Assembly (NCBI GenBank): GCA_002685655.1
Contig: NYXM01000141.1
Span: 1 to 8,382 of the forward strand
DNA from: Planctomycetaceae bacterium
GTDB taxonomy: Bacteria; Planctomycetota; Planctomycetia; Pirellulales; Pirellulaceae
DNA: 8,382 nucleotides
Reading direction: 5' to 3'
The position numbers were made by a program, and so were the translations under genes. The notes under the pieces are model-generated. The model made no database searches. It was not told where the DNA came from and saw nothing but the letters and a program-made list of their open reading frames with translations. Positions 1-7,117 of the stretch are shown one piece after another (position 1 is the stretch's first letter; every line of letters starts with the position of its first letter).

Positions 1-84
1 ACTCTGGTTTCAATCACTACTATGTGCGACATCAGTTTCTCCTGTATAGTTTTAAACCGACACTCTTCACAACGGAGGTATCAT

Positions 85-1308
85 GTCTGGCCCTTCCAGA
101 GATGCGACAACGCCGAGCAGGAGATCCGCCGGGCCGATTTTCCCCTGATCAGGTTCTTTACCGTCAAGAAGACAAGGGCCGACAAGCCACAGAACGATTG
201 TGTCGGGCACTGGTTCAGTTGCAATCCCCAAACGGTGCGTGACGTCTCGGGGATCGGTTACTTCTTCAGCCGTCGGATCCACCAGGAGTTGGACGTCCCG
301 GTCGGTCTACTTCAGAGTTTCTGGGGTGGCTCTCGGATCGAAGCTTGGACCAGTCGCGATGCACTGGATGCTAGGCCGGAGGTCAAGCCGATTCTGGATT
401 GGTGGCAAGAGGAGTTTCGTCGTTTTGACCCTCAGAAGGCAAAGCTGTGGCATGAAAAACAACTGGCCGCATGGAAAACGTCCGTTCTCAAAGCTAAGTC
501 CACAGGTTCTTCGTCACCCAAGCGACCCGCCGCGAAAAATGACCCGCGCGATTCACAGCACAGGCCCGCTTGCCTCTACAACGGAATGGTCGCGCCGCTC
601 ATCCCGTTTTCGATCCGGGGTGTGATTTGCTACCAGGGGCTGGGAAATCTTCTCCGGGCGGATTCCAGCGTCTTGCTGCTGGAGACAATGCTTCGCGACT
701 GGCGAACTCGATGGGCGCAGGGTGACTTCCCAATAGGCATGGTCCAGCCGGCCCCATTCAACTGCGACAAATGGGCCAAGTCGGGATCCGATGCCTATTC
801 CGTGCAGCGCGAAGCTCAATTGATCGTGCAGAAGAAAATGACAAACATCGGCCTTGCCCCCACCATGGACGTTGATGCTGTCGACGTGCTTCATTTCACC
901 AACAAGCAACTGGTCGGACGCCGGCTGTCCGGTTGGGCCTTGGCTGCTGTCTACGGTTTCGACATCCCCTATGCCGGTCCGGTCTACAAGTCGATGACCG
1001 TTCGAGGCGAATCGATCCGTGTTCGTTTTCAGCACACGGGCACCGGACTGACGACCAACGACGGCCGTCCGCCACGTCACTTCGAGATCGCCGGCGCCGA
1101 CCGCAAATACTATCCGGCAGAGGCCAGAATTGACGGCCACACGGTGATCGTCCGGAGCGAACGTGTCGCGAAACCGATCGCCGTGCGTTTCGCATTCAGC
1201 GATACGGCCGTGGTGAATCTGATGAACCCCGACGGTCTACCGGCGTCGTTGTTCGGAAGCGACGCATTTGCACCGATTCAAACCTCAGCCGAACGGTATC
1301 TGGACTGA
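85..1308 (+). pseudogene. 5'-truncated sialate O-acetylesterase-like (SGNH hydrolase) gene
   Basis: The reading frame is open from 22 to a TGA at 1306-1308. Recognisable family sequence begins only at about 85 (VWPFQRCDNAEQEI). From there the order matches bacterial sialate O-acetylesterases, which remove O-acetyl groups from sialic acid or other sugars: GLLQSFWGGSRIEAWTS (Gly block, 322-330 encodes WGG), YNGMVAPLIPFSIRG, the YQGxxN block at 628-648, DWRTRWAQGDFP, and an Asp-x-x-His pair (DVLH, 883-894) followed by TNKQLVGRRLSGWAL. The C-terminal beta region (FEIAGADRKYYPAEA...VAKPIAVRFAF) looks complete. The GQSNM block that supplies the catalytic serine is absent, and positions 1-84 do not resemble the family in any + frame. 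The usual YQGESN reads CYQGLGN. An ATG at 83-85 with GGAGG at 74-78 is out of frame by one base and gives a 21-residue peptide; one extra base after it would restore MVWPFQR. I infer a decayed, inactive gene. A divergent pseudoenzyme started elsewhere is the alternative. Confidence 0.75.
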
Positions 1309-1325
1309 CCTAGGATCTCCCCATG

Positions 1326-1356
1326 GTTGCCGAGGGGTTGAGGGACAAAGTGCCCT
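1326..1356. repeat. Direct repeat, left copy
   Basis: This copy shares GTxGCC, a G-run and the exact 13-mer TGAGGGACAAAGT, then xCCCT, with the copy at 1599-1628. The two copies are about 270 bp apart and flank the long hairpin. They differ by a few substitutions and one indel, so they are old or were never identical. The left copy lacks the 3' arm (CTCACCCCC) that makes the right copy a perfect hairpin. Confidence 0.6.
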
Positions 1357-1358
1357 AC

Positions 1359-1510
1359 AGGTTGGGGACTGGTCTCCTGACCCGCTCACCGTTTCGGCCG
1401 AAGGTCTCCTCTTTCTACAGCGAAGCGACCGAAGTTGGACAGGCATTCTACGCGCTCTTGGAGACCTTCGGTCGGAGCGGTGTTGCGGTCGGGAGACCGC
1501 ATCACAACTT
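1359..1510 (+). ncRNA. Long imperfect hairpin, possible structured RNA
   Basis: Positions 1359-1409 pair with 1460-1510 around a 50-nt loop (1410-1459). In the inner 39 positions, 31 pairs are Watson-Crick, including an uninterrupted 12-bp run next to the loop (CCGAAGGTCTCC with GGAGACCTTCGG). Four more are G-U in + strand RNA (1378/1491, 1392/1477, 1394/1475, 1397/1472). Only four adjacent positions (1383-1386 against 1483-1486) mismatch. The outer 12 positions add six Watson-Crick and three G-U pairs. All seven wobbles would be A-C mismatches in a - strand transcript, so the fold favours + strand RNA. Transcription is not shown; it could also be a foldback or MITE-like DNA remnant. No known RNA family was recognised. 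Confidence 0.4.
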
Positions 1511-1598
1511 CAGAGGGAGAGTCTCAACGCCTGAAGCAAGAGAGACATGAAACCTGTACGGTTTCAAGCGAGAGAAGAGCGAAGCAAGCAGTGCCTTT

Positions 1599-1628
1599 GT
1601 AGCCAGGGGGTGAGGGACAAAGTACCCT
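1599..1628. repeat. Direct repeat, right copy
   Basis: Partner of the repeat at 1326-1356, again containing TGAGGGACAAAGT. This copy forms the 5' arm and loop of the hairpin at 1601-1641. At about 30 bp it is too long to be an ordinary target-site duplication, and no transposase or inverted ends were found nearby. Confidence 0.6.
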
Positions 1629-1641
1629 CACCCCCGTGGCT
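1601..1641. terminator. Strong GC-rich hairpin, possible terminator
   Basis: GGGGGTGAGGG (1606-1616) pairs perfectly with CCCTCACCCCC (1625-1635) around the 8-nt loop ACAAAGTA. The stem continues with AGCCA (1601-1605) against TGGCT (1637-1641) past a single bulged base at 1636. No T-run follows on either strand, so it is not a canonical intrinsic terminator. Its position between convergent transcription units suggests transcript-end protection or bidirectional stopping. Confidence 0.4.
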
Positions 1642-1658
1642 TCTCGCAAAGGGCAGGA

Positions 1659-1686
1659 GTTCCCTCTCACTTAAGAGAGAGGGAAC
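1659..1686 (-). terminator. Hairpin just downstream of the DUF1501 stop
   Basis: GTTCCCTCTC (1659-1668) pairs perfectly with GAGAGGGAAC (1677-1686) around an 8-nt loop. On the - strand it starts only 6 nt after the TAG at 1695-1693, and an in-frame TAA follows that stop immediately (1692-1690). The position fits the 3' end of the operon. No T-tract follows, so intrinsic termination is uncertain. Confidence 0.45.
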
Positions 1687-1692
1687 GGTTTA

Positions 1693-2973
1693 CTAAGCGA
1701 TGCAATCGAGCGGCTCGTGTGCACCACCCAGAATTGGCTCGGCTTTGACACCTAGCCATTTTCCCAGGACGGCCGAATAAACGCTACGGAAATCATGGGT
1801 TGGGATGAAGTGTCCCTGCGGGTTAAAGTGCTCGTAGCTGGGATGGTGACCATGCACTCCCGCCTTGACACCATTGCCGACCATGAACATTGGGCCTGCC
1901 GAGCCGTGGTCGGTACCCTGGCTGTTGTTCTCGGCGACAGTCCGGCCGAACTCGCTGAAGGTCATGACCAAAAGGCGGTCGGCATTGCCCTGGTTCGTCA
2001 TGTCGCGGTGGAAAGCCGCGATCGAGTTGGACAAGTCGGCCATCAAGCTGTCGTGACGCCCGCGTTGCCCAGAGTGCGTGTCATAGCCGCCTTGGCGCAC
2101 GAAGTACACTCGGGTGGGCATACCGCCGCCGATCAGCGCTCCCACGGTCCGCAACGATTTGCCCAGCGCCGAGCCGGGGTAGTTCGCGGTGTTGGCCTTG
2201 GCCTTGGTAGCGGCTTCCTGAATGCGCTGGCTAGTGGCATTGGCCTGCATCGCCGTGTGGGTGATATACTCCAGCCCAGCGATCTTGTTCGTCTTTGCCG
2301 CATCGACGGCGTTAAGACTCTGATAAAGGGGTTCCGTTTGACCATACCGGAAACCAAAGGCAGCCGGATCGCTGATGTTCAACGGTTGTTGACGGTTTGC
2401 TTCCATCAGCCAAAACCTGCTGCCGGTGCTGCCGACAACTACAGTCGGTTGGGCATCATTGGAGTTTTTGAAAGCGGAATCGGCGTAGCGTCCGATCCAG
2501 CCCACGGCATCAGAACGGCCTCCTTCACCGGTTCCCGCACCAGGGTTGTTCAGACGTTTGGTCGGGTCGCCGCTATGCCAGATGTACATCGCTTGTTCGT
2601 GGCTGTAATTGGGATTGGGATAACCAACTCCCGGAATGGCCGCAAACTTGCCCTGGTCAAGCAGCGCTTTGAACGGCGCTAGTCTTGGGTTGAGCCCCAC
2701 CTCGTCGTTCAGACGGATCACCTGTCGCTCGCTGATGCGGGTCATTTTTCGTTTGCGGTGATAGCCGTCCATGGAGTAGGGCACCAGGGCGCTGGGGCCA
2801 TCGTGGCCGCCGCTCATCTCGACAAGCACTAAAGTCCGGTGGTCCCCGCCCTGCGTTTGCGGTCCGGCCAAAGCGGTATGCACCAGAAAATTCGGCAGTG
2901 TCGCGCCGACGCCAATGAGCCCAAGTCCCTTAGTCAGAAAATCTCGCCGTGTCGCAATCCTGGAACTAGTCAT
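1693..2973 (-). CDS. Tat-exported DUF1501 family protein
   Basis: This is a 426-residue protein of the DUF1501 family, which is common in Planctomycetes and some other phyla and is assigned to the alkaline phosphatase-like superfamily. No reaction is established. Residues 5-36 form a twin-arginine signal (TRRDFLTKG, hydrophobic stretch, cleavage likely after ALA36). Conserved family blocks follow in order: VLVEMSGGHDG (about 49-59, where many members have GGNDG), NPNYSHEQAMYIWHSGDP, GGYDTHSGQ (295-303), TFSEFGRTVAENNSQGTDHG (338-357, with D355 and H356) and the C-terminal DFRSVYSAVLGKWLG. The Asp and His residues in these blocks are plausible metal ligands by family analogy. Length is normal and the gene appears intact. 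The start is fixed by the Tat signal and by GGAAGG 8 nt upstream. It lies 49 nt downstream of the DUF1800 gene and is almost certainly co-transcribed with it. Tandem TAG TAA stops end the frame. Confidence 0.9.
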   Translation of the reverse strand: MTSSRIATRRDFLTKGLGLIGVGATLPNFLVHTALAGPQTQGGDHRTLVLVEMSGGHDGPSALVPYSMDGYHRKRKMTRISERQVIRLNDEVGLNPRLAPFKALLDQGKFAAIPGVGYPNPNYSHEQAMYIWHSGDPTKRLNNPGAGTGEGGRSDAVGWIGRYADSAFKNSNDAQPTVVVGSTGSRFWLMEANRQQPLNISDPAAFGFRYGQTEPLYQSLNAVDAAKTNKIAGLEYITHTAMQANATSQRIQEAATKAKANTANYPGSALGKSLRTVGALIGGGMPTRVYFVRQGGYDTHSGQRGRHDSLMADLSNSIAAFHRDMTNQGNADRLLVMTFSEFGRTVAENNSQGTDHGSAGPMFMVGNGVKAGVHGHHPSYEHFNPQGHFIPTHDFRSVYSAVLGKWLGVKAEPILGGAHEPLDCIA

Positions 2974-2981
2974 AAATCAAA

Positions 2982-2987
2982 CCTTCC
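2982..2987 (-). promoter_or_regulatory. Ribosome binding site of the DUF1501 gene
   Basis: The - strand reads GGAAGG, then 8 nt, then the ATG at 2973. It lies in the 49-nt gap after the DUF1800 stop, so translation is re-initiated independently rather than by stop/start overlap. Confidence 0.65.
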
Positions 2988-3022
2988 ATAATAGTGTTGC
3001 GTTTGTGGGAACAGAAAATCTT

Positions 3023-6000
3023 CTAGCTCAACTGAGACTCAGGAGAACAGATCAGCATGACCAGCAGGCGGGTCAAGCGGGCGTTCACCGGGGCCGGTTT
3101 CGCACCCCATTCCGCCGTCGGAGGGAGCGGCTTGAGGAACTCGATTAACGCCTGCCGCTTGCTATCCGCCAGCGGAACATTCCAAGAGCACTTCACCAAA
3201 TAGTCAACCACTTCAGCGTGGTCTTTGAACTCTTTGCCGGCCAGCAATGTACCGACGACATCTACGCCTGCCTTGCCGCCGCGGGGCCTTTTCTCCAGAA
3301 TTTCCGCCAGGGCGTTGTAGCGTGCAAAAGTGCGGCTGGTGCTGACCCAGGTACGCCCAGATTGCCAGCCAAAGACGCTGGGCGGTTCAAACAGATCTTG
3401 ACCCATCGCGCGCACCGCCGAGACCAGGTAGGCGTAATCCGCGTTCTTAAGACCCAGGTCACGGTGCAGACCTACGACCAGTTGGACGGGCCCTTTGACC
3501 TGAGTACGCATGGCCTTGGCACTGTAGAACTCTTCGGAAAGGAAGAGGTTCTCCAGCATCGGAGTCAGCTCGTAGTTGTTCAGCTTCAACACGTTGGCCA
3601 GGGCTTCAACGGAATCTGTTGAAGGTTCAGCGTGGGCGAAAAAGACGAACATCTTTTGCGCGATGAATTTGGCCGGATAGGGGGTCTCGAGGATCATCCT
3701 CGCGAAATCATCACCGTTCCAGTTACCCGTCTTGCCGAAGATCGTCTTGGGCTCGGTATCGTGACGCGTCGAAATGAAACGGAACTGCCCCGTCATGGGA
3801 TCGTAGGTATAACCGGTCAAGGCCCGAGCACCCTGGCGGATGTCAGTCTCGCCATAGCCTTGATCCCGGCCCATGCTGAAGAGTTCCATGAGCTCGCGGG
3901 CCAGGTTCTCGTTCGCTTTCCCTTTGACGTTGGTGTCGTTGTTCAAGTACTTGAGCATGGCGGCATCATGGGCAATGCCGTGCACGAGAGTGGCGAAGTT
4001 GCCGGCCGCGTTGTCGCGGAACAGCTGATTCTGCAAATACATGTAATAACTGTCACCCACGTCACTGTACTGCGCCGGGAGCTGTCCGTGCCAGAAGAGG
4101 GTCAACTTTTCTTCCAAAGGCCTGGGCGACTCGATCATCCGCCGCAGCCACCAGATGCGCATGTTCTGGATCTGCTGGCGGTCTTTTGCCACTCGCTGAT
4201 TCTGCAACCGGCGCCGTTCCACGGCGGTCAGGGCGCTTTCGTAATTCTCCGCCCGTTCCTTGGGGTAGGCCACAAAAGCGATGTCGGCCTGGGGCTGGCT
4301 CGTGAAATTCACCAGAGAACTGACGGCGGCGTGCAATCCCATGGTCTGCAGCTTGGTAACTTCGTCAGGCGTACCACCGAAGCCGGCGCGGACCAGCAGA
4401 TGGCGGGCCGTGGCATAATTCCAGTTGGAAGCCGCTAACGGTTTGAGGCCATCGTAGGCTGCTGCTTTGGCGACGGCGATTTTCGTCGGGGCCGCATCAA
4501 CAGCTTGTTGCGCCTGGTTGACCTTCTGGTCGGCGGTATTTTTTTCTGCCGTCGCCTTGTCGACAGCCGGCTTGAGCGCGACCGCTTTTTGCTCGGCGTC
4601 CTTGGCCGCCTTGGCCGCATCACCAGATTTCTTTTCGGCGGCTTTCAATGCGGCCACCATCTTATCCAAAGCTGCCTGGGCAGTCTTGGCGACGGCTTGC
4701 GCTTCCTTGGCTTTCTGCTCAGCGGCGGCCTTGACGGCCGTGCTCTCCTGCACCAGCTTCTCCGCCGTCTTCTTTTCCGGTGCCGGTGCTGCCTTCAAGA
4801 TCTCCTGCGCGGCATTGGCTGCCGCTAGCGCTACCTTGGCTTTCTGCTCGGCGGCGGCCTTGATGGCGGACATATCCTGAGCCGTTTTTTCAGCAGCCTC
4901 CTTCGCTTTGGCGGCGTTTGCCATCAATACTGCCTGGGCAGCAGCGTCCTTCTGAACTTTCGCCGTATTGTCTTGGGCTTGCTTGAGGGCGGCAGCAGCC
5001 TTGGTAAGTGCCGTAATCTTGGGTGCCCGCTCCTTGTTGGCGTTGGAAAGCGCCACCCTTAGCTGGACAAGCTCGACCTGTGCGTTGCCAGCCGCACGGT
5101 AGAACCGTTGTCGCTGGATCCGCCTCAGGGCTTCCCGCACCGCCACTCGCTCGGCGAGCACTTTGTTGGCGGCGGTCAAAGCCGCCTGGGCCTTGTCCGC
5201 CACTCCTTGGACTTCGGCTGCGACGCGGGTCAGGGCCTCATGTTCCTTCTTCATCTCGGCCTCTTTGTCGGCCATCACTTTGGCGATCGCCACCTTCTCG
5301 GCAGCAGCTTTTTGAGCCGCGGCTTTCGCAGCAGCGTCGGCCTTATTTGCGGCAGCCAGAGCAGCCGTGGCCTTCTGAACGACGGCGACCTTTTCGGCCA
5401 CGACTTTTGCAGCAGCCGTCTTCTCGGCGGCGGCCTTATCAGCAGCAGCCTTGACCGGTGCTTGAGCCTTTTGAGCGGCAGCCAGAGCAGCGGTGGTTTT
5501 CGGAACGACGGCGACTTTTTCGGCCAGCGCCTTTTCCGCCGCAGCTTTCTCGGCGGTAGCTTTCGCAACTGCCTCTTCAGCCGTCTTCTTCTTGGCAGGA
5601 TCCTTTTCAGCAGCGGCCGCATCCGTAGCAGCTTTGGTTGCAGCGGTCTTTTCCGCTACTACTTTTTCGGCAGCAGTTTTTTCTGCGGCCGCTTTGTCGG
5701 CGGCCGTCTTGGCGGCAGCCACGGACTTGTCAGCATTGGCCAAGGCAGTGGCAGCCTTCTGAGCGGCAGCGGTTTTGTCCGCTAGTGCTTTGTCAGCGGG
5801 AGCCTTGTCGGCAGCAGCTTTATCAGCGGCCGTCTTGGCGCTCACCACCTTTTCGGCGGCCAGGACTTTCTCCACTTCCGGAGCCTGTGCCAGCGTCTTC
5901 ACCGCCGCTTGCAGCGCGGCTGCGTACTGTTTCTGTATCTTCTCGGTCTCCGCCTTTACTGGCGGCAGCGCTTTTTCCGCGACAGCCTTGGCCTCTTCGG

Positions 6001-7006
6001 CCCGCTTAGCCGCTGCCTGCTCACGCGCGAGATCTTTCTTAGCCCTGATCTTAGCGATCCTATTCTTCACTCCTTCCTGACCTGCCTTAACGCGGGTCGC
6101 TGCCGTCTTAACGGCATTGATTCTGTTCTGCACATTCTGTGTGGCCTGCTTCAAGGCCGCGGTGGCTTTCTGGAGCGCTTTGTCCGCATCGACCAGTGAC
6201 ACGCTAACAGCCAAACCCACAGCCTCGGCTTGGCCCGCCTTGAATGCCGGGAGATGCTCCGCCGCGACGTTCACAGCGATCGCGTACGCCTTGGACGTTT
6301 TCTCGGCTTCCGCCAGCTTCTGAGCCCGGTCCTTGTCGGTAGCTTTTGTCAGGGCCGCGGCGGATTGCTGGAGAGCTTTCTCCGCTGCTACCAGATCGGT
6401 CATCGTCTTGGTAATCTGGACGTTCGTAGCGGCTTGCTGCTCGGCAGTCGCTTTGGCAAAAGCCGCTTTCTCAATGGCCTGCTTGGATTCTCTGACTTTC
6501 GCCAGTGCCTCGCTTTCAGATTGCCGCACCAGGGATTTGATCTGGCCGGCCAGCTTCTCCGCTGCTGCCAGGGCCGCGGAATATTTTTCCTCGGCCGCCT
6601 TGGCTTCCGCCTCCTTTACGGGCAGCGCTTTTTCAGCAGCTTGCAGCGCCGCCTTTCTTGCTGCAGCCAACTCCTGGGTCAACTGATACGATTCCAGAGC
6701 GTTCTCTTTTTCCTCAGTCTTCTTCGCGTCGACTTTCTCGTACTTGTCTTTGGCAGCCACTTCCTGCTGGGCAGTGATCCTGGCGTTGTAGGCCGGGGAA
6801 TTAAAGCGGCTGGTGTCGAGGTTGCTCTTGGCCCCTAGCAGCCCATTCCTAGCTCCCACTACTACCTTGTCAGCCGCCGTCAGTTCCGCCGTCGCTTTCT
6901 TGACGGCCGCAACCACATCCGGTTCTTGGGCGACAGCTAACCCCCCGCCGAACGACGAAGCCACAAAAACGCTGGCCAGTAAAAGGGACATCAATTTGGA
7001 CTTCAT
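3023..7006 (-). CDS. Giant exported coiled-coil/DUF1800 fusion protein
   Basis: This is a 1327-residue protein. Residues 1-26 are a Sec signal peptide (MKSKLMSLLLASVFVASSFG, cleavage likely after AVA26). Residues 27 to about 850 are almost entirely Ala, Lys, Glu, Thr, Val, Asp and Gln, with no aromatic core, and are probably long alpha-helix or coiled coil. They include tandem 42-residue repeats (416-585) and a related pair at 714-780. A short Arg/aromatic segment (RQRFYRAAG, about 632-640) interrupts the low-complexity sequence. From about 861 to 1327 comes a DUF1800 domain: ARHLLVRAGFGGTP (867-880), TLFWHGQLP (FWHGQ at 971-975), AMLKYLNNDTNVKGKANENLARELMELFSMG (ending at 1046), ALTGYTYDP, KFIAQKMFVFFAH and VFGWQSG. 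Most DUF1800 proteins are roughly 450-600 residues, so the extension more than doubles the size. DUF1800 function is unknown, though the gene is commonly paired with DUF1501, as here. The start is supported by the signal peptide and a strong AGGGAGG 7 nt upstream. A surface, periplasmic or tethering role is inference only. Confidence 0.9.
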   Translation of the reverse strand: MKSKLMSLLLASVFVASSFGGGLAVAQEPDVVAAVKKATAELTAADKVVVGARNGLLGAKSNLDTSRFNSPAYNARITAQQEVAAKDKYEKVDAKKTEEKENALESYQLTQELAAARKAALQAAEKALPVKEAEAKAAEEKYSAALAAAEKLAGQIKSLVRQSESEALAKVRESKQAIEKAAFAKATAEQQAATNVQITKTMTDLVAAEKALQQSAAALTKATDKDRAQKLAEAEKTSKAYAIAVNVAAEHLPAFKAGQAEAVGLAVSVSLVDADKALQKATAALKQATQNVQNRINAVKTAATRVKAGQEGVKNRIAKIRAKKDLAREQAAAKRAEEAKAVAEKALPPVKAETEKIQKQYAAALQAAVKTLAQAPEVEKVLAAEKVVSAKTAADKAAADKAPADKALADKTAAAQKAATALANADKSVAAAKTAADKAAAEKTAAEKVVAEKTAATKAATDAAAAEKDPAKKKTAEEAVAKATAEKAAAEKALAEKVAVVPKTTAALAAAQKAQAPVKAAADKAAAEKTAAAKVVAEKVAVVQKATAALAAANKADAAAKAAAQKAAAEKVAIAKVMADKEAEMKKEHEALTRVAAEVQGVADKAQAALTAANKVLAERVAVREALRRIQRQRFYRAAGNAQVELVQLRVALSNANKERAPKITALTKAAAALKQAQDNTAKVQKDAAAQAVLMANAAKAKEAAEKTAQDMSAIKAAAEQKAKVALAAANAAQEILKAAPAPEKKTAEKLVQESTAVKAAAEQKAKEAQAVAKTAQAALDKMVAALKAAEKKSGDAAKAAKDAEQKAVALKPAVDKATAEKNTADQKVNQAQQAVDAAPTKIAVAKAAAYDGLKPLAASNWNYATARHLLVRAGFGGTPDEVTKLQTMGLHAAVSSLVNFTSQPQADIAFVAYPKERAENYESALTAVERRRLQNQRVAKDRQQIQNMRIWWLRRMIESPRPLEEKLTLFWHGQLPAQYSDVGDSYYMYLQNQLFRDNAAGNFATLVHGIAHDAAMLKYLNNDTNVKGKANENLARELMELFSMGRDQGYGETDIRQGARALTGYTYDPMTGQFRFISTRHDTEPKTIFGKTGNWNGDDFARMILETPYPAKFIAQKMFVFFAHAEPSTDSVEALANVLKLNNYELTPMLENLFLSEEFYSAKAMRTQVKGPVQLVVGLHRDLGLKNADYAYLVSAVRAMGQDLFEPPSVFGWQSGRTWVSTSRTFARYNALAEILEKRPRGGKAGVDVVGTLLAGKEFKDHAEVVDYLVKCSWNVPLADSKRQALIEFLKPLPPTAEWGAKPAPVNARLTRLLVMLICSPESQLS
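4667..4867 (-). repeat. Two related segments 129 bp apart in the coiled-coil region
   Basis: Residues 714-737 (AIKAAAEQKAKVALAAANAA...) and 757-780 (AVKAAAEQKAKEAQAVAKTA...) are related and start exactly 43 codons apart. The DNA is also similar, for example TTGGCTTTCTGCTC followed by GGCGGCGGCCTTGA around 4708 and 4837 on the + strand. This suggests a local duplication of 129 bp whose later part has diverged. Confidence 0.6.
5252..5761 (-). repeat. Tandem 126-bp (42-residue) repeats encoding coiled coil
   Basis: Four consecutive units occur at residues 416-457, 458-501 (44 residues, most diverged), 502-543 and 544-585. Each of the three clear units begins with QKAATAL or PKTTAAL/QKATAAL and continues through AADKAAAEKTAA-like sequence to KVVAEK. 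At DNA level the last two are exactly 126 bp apart: GAACGACGGCGAC recurs at 5377 and 5503, and GCGGCAGCCAGAGCAG at 5349 and 5475. Forty-two residues equals six heptads, so duplication keeps a coiled-coil register. Confidence 0.75.
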
Positions 7007-7013
7007 CGGTTAT

Positions 7014-7020
7014 CCTCCCT
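7014..7020 (-). promoter_or_regulatory. Strong ribosome binding site of the DUF1800 gene
   Basis: The - strand reads AGGGAGG, then 7 nt, then the ATG at 7006. It is the best ribosome binding site in the window and confirms the start chosen ahead of the signal peptide. Confidence 0.75.
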
Positions 7021-7087
7021 AAGACGCCTACGCGACATTTCCCGTTTGGGTAGAGCTTGGAACCGATCCAAACTCGCAACGGTAAAT

Positions 7088-7117
7088 ATTATGACATCAC
7101 GCGCGCCGAAAAGACAA
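7088..7117 (-). promoter_or_regulatory. Candidate promoter for the DUF1800-DUF1501 operon
   Basis: On the - strand TTGTCT (7117-7112) is followed by an 18-nt spacer and CATAAT (7093-7088), matching sigma-70 consensus at 4 of 6 and 5 of 6 positions. It would leave a leader of roughly 75 nt. Prediction is by eye only, and the surrounding region is locally AT-rich. Confidence 0.3.

Larger units (their letters stand above)
1309..1692. other. Gene-free, hairpin-rich region between convergent genes
   Basis: I see no supportable gene here; short open frames in this stretch have no family features. It contains the long imperfect hairpin at 1359-1510, a small hairpin at 1548-1566 (TGAAACC, loop TGTAC, GGTTTCA), and two strong hairpins at 1601-1641 and 1659-1686. 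A near-identical segment of about 30 bp occurs at both 1326-1356 and 1599-1628. The base sequence is purine-biased in places (GAGAGAAGAGCGAAGCAAG near 1570). It separates the + strand pseudogene from the end of the - strand operon, so part of it may be a shared 3' region. Confidence 0.7.

Noticed and set aside
1530..1566. Possible group II intron domain V (CTGTACGGTTTC resembles a domain V 3' end)
   Set aside because: The GGTTTC pairs with an adjacent GAAACC in a small 7-bp hairpin. The 34-nt domain V layout and a reverse transcriptase are absent.
1795..2682. + strand 295-residue open frame
   Set aside because: It is fully antisense to the DUF1501 gene, whose conserved family blocks clearly mark the real frame.
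5252..5761. Regularly spaced repeats considered as a CRISPR array
   Set aside because: The units are contiguous 126-bp coding repeats in frame with a large protein, without short identical repeats separated by unique spacers.
5108..5785. Long + strand open frames opposite the coiled-coil region, also at 3632-4438, 4467-4880 and 6230-6838
   Set aside because: They are antisense shadows of the Ala/Lys/Glu-rich gene. Its GCN and AAR codons leave few stops on the complement, and the predicted peptides are Ser/Leu/Arg-rich with no family features.
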